Source: Cobetia sp. cqz5-12
GTDB taxonomy: Bacteria; Pseudomonadota; Gammaproteobacteria; Pseudomonadales; Halomonadaceae
DNA: 64,000 bases
Reading direction: 5' to 3'
NCBI RefSeq assembly: GCF_016495405.1
Contig: NZ_CP044522.1
Coordinates: forward strand, 2,108,001 to 2,172,000
A program made the position numbers and the translations under genes. Below the pieces are notes generated by a model. That model was not told the origin of the DNA. It worked only from the letters and a program-made list of their open reading frames with translations, and ran no database searches. How positions within the stretch are numbered: position 1 is the first letter of the stretch; each line of letters starts with the position of its first letter. Of the stretch, positions 16,784 through 24,589 are shown one piece after another.

Positions 16784-18028
16784 TTACTGGCTGTCAGTCA
16801 GCTCGAAACCTGCCTTCAGCGCTTCGGTGGCGTGCTTCAGGTTGTCGAGATAGTCCTCTGCCAGCGGGTCCAGCACTGCCACTTCGGCCTCCAGAGAGCT
16901 TGCGATCCGCTTGGCCGCCGTCTGGGAGAACTGTCCAGAGACGAAGATGGTGCCGATGTTCTCATCCTTGGCACGCGTGATCAGCATGGCCATCTCGCGC
17001 GGCGTGGGCTCTCGGCCACTGACTTCAATGGCATGCTGCTCGAGCGAGTAGCGGTCCGCGAAGTAGCCGAAACTGGGATGGAAGATCAGGAAGTTACGGC
17101 CCTTGTAGGGGGCCAGCGTCTGAGCGATCTGCTCATCCAGCTCACTCAAGGTCTTGAGCAGACGCTGCTCATTGGCATCGATCTCGCTGGCATGCTGCGG
17201 AAGGCGAGCCTCGAGCACCTCGGCGGCACGCTCGACGACGGTCTGCATGCGCTGCGGATCCAGCCAGAGGTGAGGATCGGCTTCGCCGAGACCCTCATCC
17301 TCGTCATGATGGGCGTCATGACCTGCGTGCTCGTCATGATGCTCTTCGTGACCTTCGTGCTCATCGTGGTGGTGCTCGTCGTGATCTTCATGCTCATCAT
17401 GATCGGCATGCTCATCATGATCGGCATGATCGGCATGATCGGCATGATCGGCATGATCGGCATGATCGGCATGATCGGCATGATCGTCGGAGTGATCATC
17501 ATCATGATGCGCGTCGTGATGCTCATCATGCTCTTGCTTATGAGCATGCGCTTCATCATGACCATGATCATGTGCCTCGCCACTGCCGAAGTGGCGTGTG
17601 TTGAGGCCCTCCTCAAGATGCACCACCTGCATCTCGGCATTGTTCTTCTCGAGACGCGGCAACCAGACCTGCTCGAAGGGTACGCCGATGGCGAGATAGA
17701 GGGGAACCGTCGACAACTCGGCCACCTGGCGGGGGGTCGGGTCATAGGTGTGCGGGCTGTTGCCCGGCTTGACCAGCGTGGTGATCGCGACATGATCCCC
17801 GGCCAGCTGATCGACCATCCACTCGACGGGTGGCACGCTGACGGCGACATGCAGTGGCGCACTGTCTTCGGCTTGCGCGTTGGGGGCCGCCAGAACGGCA
17901 AGCGCACCCAGCACGCTCAGGGGCAGGCTACGCGCGGCCCGCGAACCCAGCGTGCGCTGGACCCGGGACAGCAGCTTTTCGCAGAATACCTGGCGAGAGG
18001 CCAGGGGAGAGCCCGCATGCATACTCAT
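16784..18028 (-). CDS. znuA: zinc-binding periplasmic protein ZnuA with His/Asp-rich loop
   Basis: This 414-residue periplasmic protein delivers Zn2+ to ZnuBC. A long n-region and hydrophobic stretch (about residues 33-50) end at the signal cleavage site NAQA/ED. The mature protein has the cluster A-I features: SPHTYDPTPRQ (first zinc His), DPHLWLDPQR, and FHPSFGYFADRY. Between residues about 145 and 245 lies an exceptionally long charged loop with more than 35 His plus Asp/Glu, including seven HAD triplets in a row. The ATG at 18028 follows AAGGAAG. Such loops bind extra zinc in other ZnuA proteins; this one is unusually extended by a DNA repeat. Confidence 0.95.
   Translation of the reverse strand: MSMHAGSPLASRQVFCEKLLSRVQRTLGSRAARSLPLSVLGALAVLAAPNAQAEDSAPLHVAVSVPPVEWMVDQLAGDHVAITTLVKPGNSPHTYDPTPRQVAELSTVPLYLAIGVPFEQVWLPRLEKNNAEMQVVHLEEGLNTRHFGSGEAHDHGHDEAHAHKQEHDEHHDAHHDDDHSDDHADHADHADHADHADHADHADHDEHADHDEHEDHDEHHHDEHEGHEEHHDEHAGHDAHHDEDEGLGEADPHLWLDPQRMQTVVERAAEVLEARLPQHASEIDANEQRLLKTLSELDEQIAQTLAPYKGRNFLIFHPSFGYFADRYSLEQHAIEVSGREPTPREMAMLITRAKDENIGTIFVSGQFSQTAAKRIASSLEAEVAVLDPLAEDYLDNLKHATEALKAGFELTDSQ
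17416..17487. repeat. 9-nt tandem repeat inside znuA
   Basis: Eight consecutive copies of CATGATCGG (the last diverged) encode the minus-strand (His-Ala-Asp) run of the ZnuA metal loop. The copies are almost identical, pointing to recent expansion by slippage. It is not a CRISPR array because there are no spacers. Confidence 0.9.
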
Positions 18029-18104
18029 GACACCACTTCCTTTGTTAGTGATCACGGCATGATGCGGGCAAGGCGTGCCGAGAATCGACACGCCATGACC
18101 GCCA

Positions 18105-19442
18105 TCAGCCGCGGTTGAACGAGAGACGCTGGCCGTTGGCCACCGGGTTGACGGTCTTGCCGTCATAGGCTTTCACGCCGTTGACGAAGGTCGCATCGAT
18201 ACGCGCCTTGAAGGTCACGCCATCGAAGGGGCTCCAGCCACACTTGTAGAGCACGTTGTCACGCGTGACGCTGGTCTCGCCATTCAGATCGACCAGCACG
18301 AGGTCAGCGAAGGCCCCTTCACGGATATAGCCGCGATCGACGATGGAGAAGCGATCCGCCACGTTGTGGCTGGTCTTCTGCACCAGAGTTTCCAGGTCGT
18401 AGATGCCGTCCTGGACCTGATCGAGCAGTGACAGCAGGGCATGCTGCACCAGCGGCAGGCCGGAAGGCGCCTTGAAGTACGGGTTCTGCTTCTCTTCCCA
18501 GGTATGCGGCGCGTGATCGGTGGCGATGATATCAATACGGCCATCCATCACGGCAGCGCGCAGGGCGGCGCGGTCTTCGGCGGTCTTTACTGCCGGGTTG
18601 CACTTGATCAGGCTGCCACGGGTGTCGTAATCGGCGTCGCTGAACCACAGGTGATGCGCGCAGACTTCGGCGGTGATCTGCTTGCCCTTCATCGGGCCGG
18701 CCTTGAACAGCGCCATTTCCTCGGCGGTGGTCAGGTGCAGGACATGCAGCTGGGTACCGTTGCGGGTCGCCAGGTCGATCGCCAGACGCGAGCTCTTGAT
18801 GCAGGCTTCGCGCGAGCGGATCAGACCGTGTTCGGAGAAGGGCACATCTTCCCCGAAACGCTCACGCCAGCGCGCCTCGTTCTCGAGAATCATCGGCGTG
18901 TCTTCGCAATGCGTGACGATGGGCGTCGGGGCATGCTTGAAGATGCCTTCGAGAATCTCCGGGTCATCGACCAGCATGTTGCCGGTAGAGGCGCCCATGA
19001 AGATTTTGATGCCGCAGGTCTGATTCGGATCCAGCGTCTTGATCGCTTCCAGGTTATCGTTGCTGGCACCCAGATAGAAGGCGTGGTTGGCATGGGCACG
19101 ACCGGCCGCCACGGCGAACTTGGCCTCCAGTGCATCGCTGTCCAGAGTCGCCGGCTTGACGTTGGGCATGTCGAAGAAGGTGGTAATCCCCCCGGCTACG
19201 GCGGCAGCAGACTCGGTGGCGATGTTGCCCTTGGCGGTCAGGCCCGGCTCACGGAAGTGCACCTGATCATCGATCATGCCCGGCAGCAGATGGCGGCCAG
19301 CGGCATCAATCACTTCACGTGCATCGAGGTGAGACAGGTCGCTGCCGATGGCGTGAATACGCCCGTCCTTGATGCCCACATCCTGAGTGGAAATGGTGCC
19401 TTCATTGACGACTTGCGCCTGTGAGATGCGGATGTCCAGCAT
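18105..19442 (-). CDS. pyrC: dihydroorotase, Zur-linked PyrC paralogue type
   Basis: This 445-residue amidohydrolase would catalyse cyclisation of carbamoyl aspartate to dihydroorotate in pyrimidine synthesis. Class I features are present: VTHCE (His178), HVLHLTTAEE (His233/His236) and the catalytic Asp309 in ATDHAPH. The usual metal-binding H-x-H of the first strand reads DDQVHFREPG, with Gln60 in place of the first His and His62 kept. Its neighbours are zur upstream and znuA downstream, and a Zur-box-like site sits 25 bp before its ATG. A dihydroorotase (often called pyrQ) under Zur is known in pseudomonads, so this is probably the zinc-starvation isozyme. Confidence 0.88.
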   Translation of the reverse strand: MLDIRISQAQVVNEGTISTQDVGIKDGRIHAIGSDLSHLDAREVIDAAGRHLLPGMIDDQVHFREPGLTAKGNIATESAAAVAGGITTFFDMPNVKPATLDSDALEAKFAVAAGRAHANHAFYLGASNDNLEAIKTLDPNQTCGIKIFMGASTGNMLVDDPEILEGIFKHAPTPIVTHCEDTPMILENEARWRERFGEDVPFSEHGLIRSREACIKSSRLAIDLATRNGTQLHVLHLTTAEEMALFKAGPMKGKQITAEVCAHHLWFSDADYDTRGSLIKCNPAVKTAEDRAALRAAVMDGRIDIIATDHAPHTWEEKQNPYFKAPSGLPLVQHALLSLLDQVQDGIYDLETLVQKTSHNVADRFSIVDRGYIREGAFADLVLVDLNGETSVTRDNVLYKCGWSPFDGVTFKARIDATFVNGVKAYDGKTVNPVANGQRLSFNRG

Positions 19443-19466
19443 GTGACGTCCTCCGTGGGAAGCAAA

Positions 19467-19481
19467 TGTTATATCGTATCA
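19467..19481 (-). promoter_or_regulatory. candidate Zur box upstream of the dihydroorotase gene
   Basis: TGTTATA-T-CGTATCA matches the symmetrical Zur consensus TGTTATA-N-TATAACA at 11 of 14 positions. It lies between the zur stop codon and the dihydroorotase start, ending 25 bp from the ATG, a position where a bound repressor would block transcription of the zinc operon. Confidence 0.65.
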
Positions 19482-19501
19482 AAAGCGCTCGCAAGCGCCG
19501 T

Positions 19502-19969
19502 TCACTGAGCGTTTTCTGCCATGACAGCTGCTTGAGAGATGCAATCCTGGCAACGCCCCTCGAGTTCGATGGTCTGGCGTTCGATCGAGAAACCATGGCG
19601 ATCGGCGCTGGCGACGAGCCGGGTGCCGAGATCGTCATCATGCATTTCCTCGACACGACCGCAGCCGCGGCAGATCAACAGCTGAAATCCGTGCTGATGT
19701 TCCGGGCAGTGGCAGGCAAGGTAGGCATTGAGTGATTCGATGCGATGGACGAGCCCCTGTTCGAGCAGGAAGTCCAGCGCACGATAGATCGTGGGAGGGC
19801 GGGCAGCGCCATGTTCCTTGGCGAGCTGATCCAGCAGGTCATACGCCTTGAGTGCGCCATGACTGGTCGCGATCATTTCCAGTACACGTCGCCGAATCGG
19901 CGTAAATCGCACACCGCGCGCCAGACATTGACGTTCAGCCTGGTCGATCAGCGAAAGTGGCTCTGGCAT
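19502..19969 (-). CDS. zur: zinc uptake regulator Zur (Fur family)
   Basis: A 155-residue transcriptional repressor that binds DNA when zinc-loaded and shuts off zinc uptake. The winged helix (about residues 1-80) includes RFTPIRRRVLEMI and PTIYRALDFLLEQGLVHRIE. The metal sites are CHCPEHQHGFQLLICRGCGRVEE (paired Cys with His) and a C-terminal CQDC pair. The HCPEHxH arrangement and ICxxCG are typical of Zur rather than Fur. The ATG at 19969 follows AGGA. It heads the minus-strand zinc block and diverges from a DUF1826 gene; a Zur-box-like site lies between the two, so zur may be autoregulated. Confidence 0.92.
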   Translation of the reverse strand: MPEPLSLIDQAERQCLARGVRFTPIRRRVLEMIATSHGALKAYDLLDQLAKEHGAARPPTIYRALDFLLEQGLVHRIESLNAYLACHCPEHQHGFQLLICRGCGRVEEMHDDDLGTRLVASADRHGFSIERQTIELEGRCQDCISQAAVMAENAQ

Positions 19970-20179
19970 GAAGAATCCTGAGTGTCGTGAATCCCGGATG
20001 TCAAAAGGCGTCAAGCGCGATGAGGGCAAGTCCGTCAGCGCGCAGCCTGAATGACCAGATGCTTATTCTAGGGCAAATGGGCCATGACGGGCCACCGGCA
20101 AAGGCATCGGGGCTGCGTGAGTCACTCAAAGGCAACGCACGGTGGGGACCGACATGAAATCGTGGACAAGCGATCAATA

Positions 20180-20194
20180 TGATATAACATAACA
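20180..20194 (+). promoter_or_regulatory. candidate Zur box upstream of DUF1826 gene
   Basis: TGATATA-A-CATAACA matches TGTTATA-N-TATAACA at 12 of 14 positions. It is 59 bp before the DUF1826 start and 211 bp before the divergent zur start. It shares the core ATGTTATATC (read on the minus strand) with the site in front of the dihydroorotase gene. Confidence 0.7.
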
Positions 20195-20252
20195 ATTATT
20201 GCTTTCTTGGTCGCGGCGGTAGACCAGCGACCATCCCTGACAGGAGGATTTC

Positions 20253-20966
20253 ATGGCCCAGTTCGAGGCGCTGCACCCACCCCTTTCCACACGGCCCGAG
20301 CCACGGCTGGCAGCCAGTCCGTCATCTTCGGCTCACACATCAGCGCCAAGGCCCGCGACCCATTGGCATATCGGGCACGAAGCACAGGATCTGGGGGCGA
20401 TCTTCGAACCCGACATCAGCCTTGCCGTGATGCAGCGCCGCATCGATGCGGCATTGAAAATGGCGGTCAAGGCTCAGTCCTCGGGTGCCTACCCGCTGCG
20501 CATGCGCTGGCGCGGGCCTATCAATGACCTGCGTGAGGCGCTGGAGCGTTACCTTCCCGCACCGGATGCCGGGGCTGCGCTGATAGACGATATCCGTGTA
20601 CTGGGTGAGGCCATGGGCGAGCTCTTCGAGGTCAAGGATATCGGCATGCGGCTGGAGATGACCCAGAGCGCCATGTGCCCGCGCTTTCATGTCGACCGCA
20701 TCCCGGTCAGATTGGTGACGACCTATGATGGCCCGGGCACCCAGTGGCTGCCGGAACATGCTGCCGACAGACTGGCGCTGGGCCACGGCCAACCTGGTCA
20801 TCAGGACATTTGCCTGGCCCCCGGCGAGATACATGAGCTGCGCCCGGGTAGCCTGGCGTTGCTCAAGGGAGAGTGCTGGCCGGGCAACGAAGGGCGAGGG
20901 CTGATCCATCGCTCACCGGTGGTGCCCATGGGTAGTCGCCTGATGTTGAGCATGGACCCCGGCTGA
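20253..20966 (+). CDS. DUF1826 domain protein, probable zinc-starvation gene
   Basis: A 237-residue protein of the DUF1826 family, of unknown biochemical function. The conserved core is visible as CPRFHVDRIPVRLVTTYDGP (around residue 145), followed by GTQWLPEHAADR. The segment after it (PGSLALLKGE, GLIHRSP) resembles the family's C-terminus. The HVD motif could bind metal, but that is speculation. The ATG follows ACAGGAGG. It diverges from zur, with a Zur-box-like site in its promoter. From general knowledge, DUF1826 genes recur in Zur-controlled neighbourhoods, often with COG0523 GTPases, though no COG0523 gene is present here. Confidence 0.82.
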   Translation: MAQFEALHPPLSTRPEPRLAASPSSSAHTSAPRPATHWHIGHEAQDLGAIFEPDISLAVMQRRIDAALKMAVKAQSSGAYPLRMRWRGPINDLREALERYLPAPDAGAALIDDIRVLGEAMGELFEVKDIGMRLEMTQSAMCPRFHVDRIPVRLVTTYDGPGTQWLPEHAADRLALGHGQPGHQDICLAPGEIHELRPGSLALLKGECWPGNEGRGLIHRSPVVPMGSRLMLSMDPG

Positions 20967-20991
20967 GCTGAGGCCAGGTGAGTGCGCAAAC

Positions 20992-21026
20992 AAGAACACC
21001 CCGCCAAGGCGGGGTGTTCTTGTTTT
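20992..21026. terminator. bidirectional terminator after DUF1826 gene
   Basis: AAGAACACCCCGCC pairs perfectly with GGCGGGGTGTTCTT around AA and runs into GTTTTT on the plus strand and TTGTTTG on the minus strand. It separates the DUF1826 gene from the convergent glutamate-ligase-like gene. Confidence 0.9.
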
Positions 21027-21075
21027 TCCGGGTGGTCAGGCTGCCTGATCATTCAGCAGACCTTCAGGACTGATA

Positions 21076-22092
21076 TCAGTCCGCGATGGGCGCCATGCCG
21101 ACATTGGCGACATCTTCCTTGCTGCGCGAGAAGTGCTTGCGCGCAAAGGCGACACGCTCGGCAACCGGCACACCATCGGGCTGACGCTCGATCAGCTCGA
21201 GCCGCTTGCGCAGGCCCTCGCCATTGGCCATCTGGATGGCCAGCCCCGGGCGGGCGTTGAGCTCCAGCAGCATCGGGCCATGGCGACGATCCAGCACCAT
21301 GTCCGTGCCCAGATACCCCAGCCCCGTCATCTCGTAACAGCCGGCAGCCAGCTCGAGCAGGGTGTCCCACTGCGGCACCTTGAGCGAGAAGATATCGTGC
21401 CCGGTATCGGGGTGCGCAAACTGCGGACGATCGTACTGCACGCCGCGCACCGCCCAGCCACTGCCGATATCCAGTCCGACACCGACCGCCCCCTGGTGAA
21501 GGTTGGCCTTGCCATCCGAAGCCGCTGTCGACAGGCGCATCATCGCCATCACGGGATAGCCCTTGAAGACGATGACGCGAATGTCCGGCACCCCTTCATA
21601 AGTGAACTCGGCGAAGGCCTGATCGAAGGAGATCAAGCCTTCGACCAGCGCGACATCCGGTGAGCCGCCCAGCGAATAAAGCCCTGACAGGATGTTGGAG
21701 ACGTGGCGCTCCATGTCGGCACGCGTGATACGCGCGCCGCTGGGCTTCACATACTCTTCGCCATCGTGGTGCTCAATGACGAGAATCCCCTTGCCGCCTG
21801 AGCCCTTGGCCGGCTTGATCACGAAACCTGCGTGATCGCGCACCATGTCGACGACACGCTCGACCTCGAACTGGCTGGCGACCTTGCCGATCATCTCCGG
21901 CGAGGCCAGGCCATATTTCTGACACAACAGCTTGGTCTGCAGCTTGTCATCGACCAGCGGGTAGAGACGGCGGTCATTGTATTTCGAGATATACCCGATG
22001 TTGCGGCGATTCATGCCGACAACCCCCCGGGCGCGCAAGGCGCCCGGCATGGTCCAGTTGCGCGACCAGCGATTCAGCCATGACGAGAGCAT
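21076..22092 (-). CDS. ATP-grasp alpha-L-glutamate ligase-like protein
   Basis: This 338-residue cytoplasmic enzyme is related to RimK. The ATP-grasp core shows KPAKGSGGKGILVIE (ATP-binding loop, around residue 95) and LLELNARPGLAIQ (metal-binding, around residue 275). Members of this branch (rimK-related) are predicted to add glutamate or a similar amino acid to an acceptor, but the substrate is not known. It is the last of three same-strand genes and starts 1 bp past the stop of the 7TM transglutaminase-like gene, so translation is probably coupled. The constant company of a retropepsin-like protein and a 7TM protein suggests ligase and protease act on the same peptide. Confidence 0.87.
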   Translation of the reverse strand: MLSSWLNRWSRNWTMPGALRARGVVGMNRRNIGYISKYNDRRLYPLVDDKLQTKLLCQKYGLASPEMIGKVASQFEVERVVDMVRDHAGFVIKPAKGSGGKGILVIEHHDGEEYVKPSGARITRADMERHVSNILSGLYSLGGSPDVALVEGLISFDQAFAEFTYEGVPDIRVIVFKGYPVMAMMRLSTAASDGKANLHQGAVGVGLDIGSGWAVRGVQYDRPQFAHPDTGHDIFSLKVPQWDTLLELAAGCYEMTGLGYLGTDMVLDRRHGPMLLELNARPGLAIQMANGEGLRKRLELIERQPDGVPVAERVAFARKHFSRSKEDVANVGMAPIAD

Positions 22093-22093
22093 C

Positions 22094-23656
22094 TCAATCC
22101 TCCGTCAGCGGCTTGAAGCGGCGCAATTCCAGCAGACGATAGCCGGTGTAGTTGCCGAGCAGCAGGATGAAGGCCATCAGCACCAATTGCAGACCGAGGA
22201 AGTTGAAGGTCAGGTGTCGCACCCACGGATTGTTCATCGCCAGATAGGCCAGCACGGCGGTCAGAAGGCTACCACCACCTTGCTTGAGCACTTCCTTGGG
22301 ACCTTCCTCTTCCCACAGGATCGACATGCGCTCGACGGTCCACGACAGGATGATCATCGGGAAGAAGGTGATGGTCAGGCCGGCGTTCAGGCCGAAGCGG
22401 TAGGCGAGTACCGAGAAGATGGAAATGATCGCGATCACCGTGATGATCACCACCGAGACCCTCGCCACCAGCAGCAGATTGAGCCGCGACAGGTAACTGC
22501 GGATCACCAGGCCCGTCGCGACGATCAGCAGGAAACCGATCAAGCCGGTCACCAGACTGGTCTGGATGAAGGCGAGGGCGATCAATACCGGCATGAAGGT
22601 ACCGGAGGTCTTGAGGCCGACCAGCACACGCAGCAGTACCACGACCAACGCACCGATCGGGATCAGCAGGATGGTCTTGAACAGCGCCTGCTCTTCCAGT
22701 GGCAGCGAGTGGATCGAGAAGTTGAGCAGCTCGTCATTGGCCAGCTTGTTGCGCACCGCGACGGCCGCAGGCTCGTTGTGACGGATCATCGAGAAGCTGA
22801 CACGGGAATTCACGCCACCTTCGACTTCCAGCATCGGCGCGCCACGACCTTCCCACAGCAGCAGGTTGTCCGGCTCACCTTGCTTGCCGGTTTCCGGGTT
22901 GATCAGCACCCAGTCGGTGTTGATCTCTTCGCCATCGGCGGCATCGATATCCACCGCCTCGTTGCCCTGCGGCGTTTCGGCGAAGACCTGCAACCAGGAC
23001 GAGACAGTCTGGCGACGACGTCCGTCTTCCAGGCTAAGACCGCTGACCAGACGCGCACTGACACCGGCCTCATTGAGCAGGCGCAGCATGAGCTCGGGAC
23101 GCTCGAACTGGGTCAGCAGCAGGCGCGCATTCTCGCCCTGACGCTGATTGTCGAACTGCTTGATCAACTCACGTGCGAAGGTGAACGAATCGGCACTGCG
23201 CTCACGGGCCTGATCGATGACCTGGGCCGCGGCGGTATCGTAGGGACGCTCCCAGGAGACTTCCTGAGGGGCCGGCAGGCGCTTGATGGCCGCAGGCGTC
23301 GCATTGTCGGACTCCAGCATGGTCACGGTGTAATACAGCAGCTGCGAGCCTGCCGCTTCACGGATCGACCATTCGGCACGACGGCCCGGCAGGTCATCCA
23401 GATAGGACAGCCCGAAGCCCGAGGAGGCCGTGTTCTCGGTCAGAACGCTGTAGCCTTTCTGGTTTTCCGGCAACGCCAACGATGCCTTGACCGGGCCGCC
23501 AGTGGCCGTGAAGGCCACCTGAGCTTCGATATCCCACACTTTCTGTTGTGCACCGGGCACCCAGGGCACATCAAACGAAATATGGCGATAGGCGGTCAGG
23601 CCCACACCGATCAGCATCAACAGGCCGACCAGGAGATAGAAAGCAAAACGCGACAT
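22094..23656 (-). CDS. inactive transglutaminase domain fused to seven transmembrane helices
   Basis: This 520-residue inner-membrane protein has an N-terminal anchor helix (YLLVGLLMLIGVGLTAYR), a large extracytoplasmic transglutaminase-like domain (about residues 40-330) and a C-terminal block of seven hydrophobic helices (about 345-500). I see no Cys-His-Asp triad in the transglutaminase part, consistent with the family described as inactive transglutaminase fused to 7TM. The ATG at 23656 follows AAGGA; an upstream in-frame start would add 16 unconserved residues. It lies between the retropepsin-like and ATP-grasp genes, presumably presenting a periplasmic ligand to one of them. The exact function is unknown. 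Confidence 0.85.
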   Translation of the reverse strand: MSRFAFYLLVGLLMLIGVGLTAYRHISFDVPWVPGAQQKVWDIEAQVAFTATGGPVKASLALPENQKGYSVLTENTASSGFGLSYLDDLPGRRAEWSIREAAGSQLLYYTVTMLESDNATPAAIKRLPAPQEVSWERPYDTAAAQVIDQARERSADSFTFARELIKQFDNQRQGENARLLLTQFERPELMLRLLNEAGVSARLVSGLSLEDGRRRQTVSSWLQVFAETPQGNEAVDIDAADGEEINTDWVLINPETGKQGEPDNLLLWEGRGAPMLEVEGGVNSRVSFSMIRHNEPAAVAVRNKLANDELLNFSIHSLPLEEQALFKTILLIPIGALVVVLLRVLVGLKTSGTFMPVLIALAFIQTSLVTGLIGFLLIVATGLVIRSYLSRLNLLLVARVSVVIITVIAIISIFSVLAYRFGLNAGLTITFFPMIILSWTVERMSILWEEEGPKEVLKQGGGSLLTAVLAYLAMNNPWVRHLTFNFLGLQLVLMAFILLLGNYTGYRLLELRRFKPLTED

Positions 23657-23758
23657 GGGAGTCCTTGAAATGTCTGGAGCAGTCATGATGGCTCGGCGGA
23701 GCACCGAGCCATGTCAGGCAGCGAAGCCGGGCAGAGGAGACAGGAGGGCGCTTGCCAC

Positions 23759-24589
23759 TCAGTCGCGGTTGCCTTCGTTCGGGTCCTCGTCCTTGGCCGC
23801 TTCGTTACTGGGAGCACTGCCCGGGTATTCCGGACGTGCATTGATGAAGGTACGGCTGACGTCTACCGCAGCGATGTCCATCATGAAGCGGCGGCCCAGC
23901 AATACCGGATAGGTGAGATCGCGACGATCATTGAGGGTGAACTCGACCTTCTGCTTGATGTCACCCAGCGTCATCAGCAGGCTGACGACGGGACGTTCTT
24001 CGCGGCCGGAGGCCTGGACGATGGTCACCGTGCGGCTGACTTGGGCTTCGACCCATTTGTCACGATCGCCTGACACGAAATACTTGCCGTCATCCCGCAG
24101 TGCCAGCTTGAACTTGACCCACTTGGCTCCGTCGCGCTCGAATTCGGTGATATCACGCGCCGACAGCGACGAGGTGTTGGCACCGGTGTCGATACGTGCC
24201 TTGAAGTAGCTGCTGATGGTCGGGAAGCCGACCCACTCGACACGCCCAAGCAGGGTCTTGTCGAGGATGGGGTTATCGGTCACGGCCTTGCAGGCTTCCA
24301 CGGCCTGTGGCTGTGCGGGCCGTTCCATCTCGGCATGGATCTGGCGTAGCTGACTGCCGACTTCTCGCACGTCACGACGCAGAGAGCGGCTCAGCGCCTG
24401 CTGGTCGGCAAGTTGCTGCTGTTGGACGTTGCATTGGCCTGCCAGCTGTTCCTGCAGGGCGTCGATGCGCTGCGAGAAGGCATCTGGCGTCAATACCGGT
24501 TTCTGCGGTTGCGGTTGTGCCGGGACGCAGCCGGCCATGACGACGACACTGGTCAAGGTAACAGGCAATAGCAGCTTGCGGATCAGCAT
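23759..24589 (-). CDS. retropepsin-like aspartic protease (RimB/DUF785 family) lipoprotein
   Basis: This 276-residue protein begins with a lipoprotein signal (LTSVVVMAGC, lipobox near residue 21). It then has a Gln-rich coiled segment (residues ~35-95) and a C-terminal domain with ARIDTGANTSSLSA, the Asp-Thr-Gly of a pepsin-like active site, and VLLGRRFM. Databases often label this family ATP-dependent zinc protease, but the visible motif is that of a single-domain aspartic protease. It is the first gene of the three-gene set. A membrane-anchored protease, a 7TM receptor-like protein and a cytoplasmic ligase form a plausible peptide-modification pathway, but the substrate is unknown. Confidence 0.85.
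   Translation of the reverse strand: MLIRKLLLPVTLTSVVVMAGCVPAQPQPQKPVLTPDAFSQRIDALQEQLAGQCNVQQQQLADQQALSRSLRRDVREVGSQLRQIHAEMERPAQPQAVEACKAVTDNPILDKTLLGRVEWVGFPTISSYFKARIDTGANTSSLSARDITEFERDGAKWVKFKLALRDDGKYFVSGDRDKWVEAQVSRTVTIVQASGREERPVVSLLMTLGDIKQKVEFTLNDRRDLTYPVLLGRRFMMDIAAVDVSRTFINARPEYPGSAPSNEAAKDEDPNEGNRD

Noticed and set aside
17398..17560. Possible CRISPR array
   Set aside because: Repeats are 9 nt, contiguous, without spacers and in frame inside znuA.
16745..18118. 457-residue plus-strand reading frame opposite znuA
   Set aside because: It is the antisense shadow of znuA; its Met/Ile-rich middle is only the reverse reading of the His/Asp repeat, and it has no domain.
21977..23668. 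563-residue plus-strand reading frame
   Set aside because: Antisense to the 7TM transglutaminase-like gene; Gln/His/Asp-rich composition typical of a shadow frame in GC-rich DNA.
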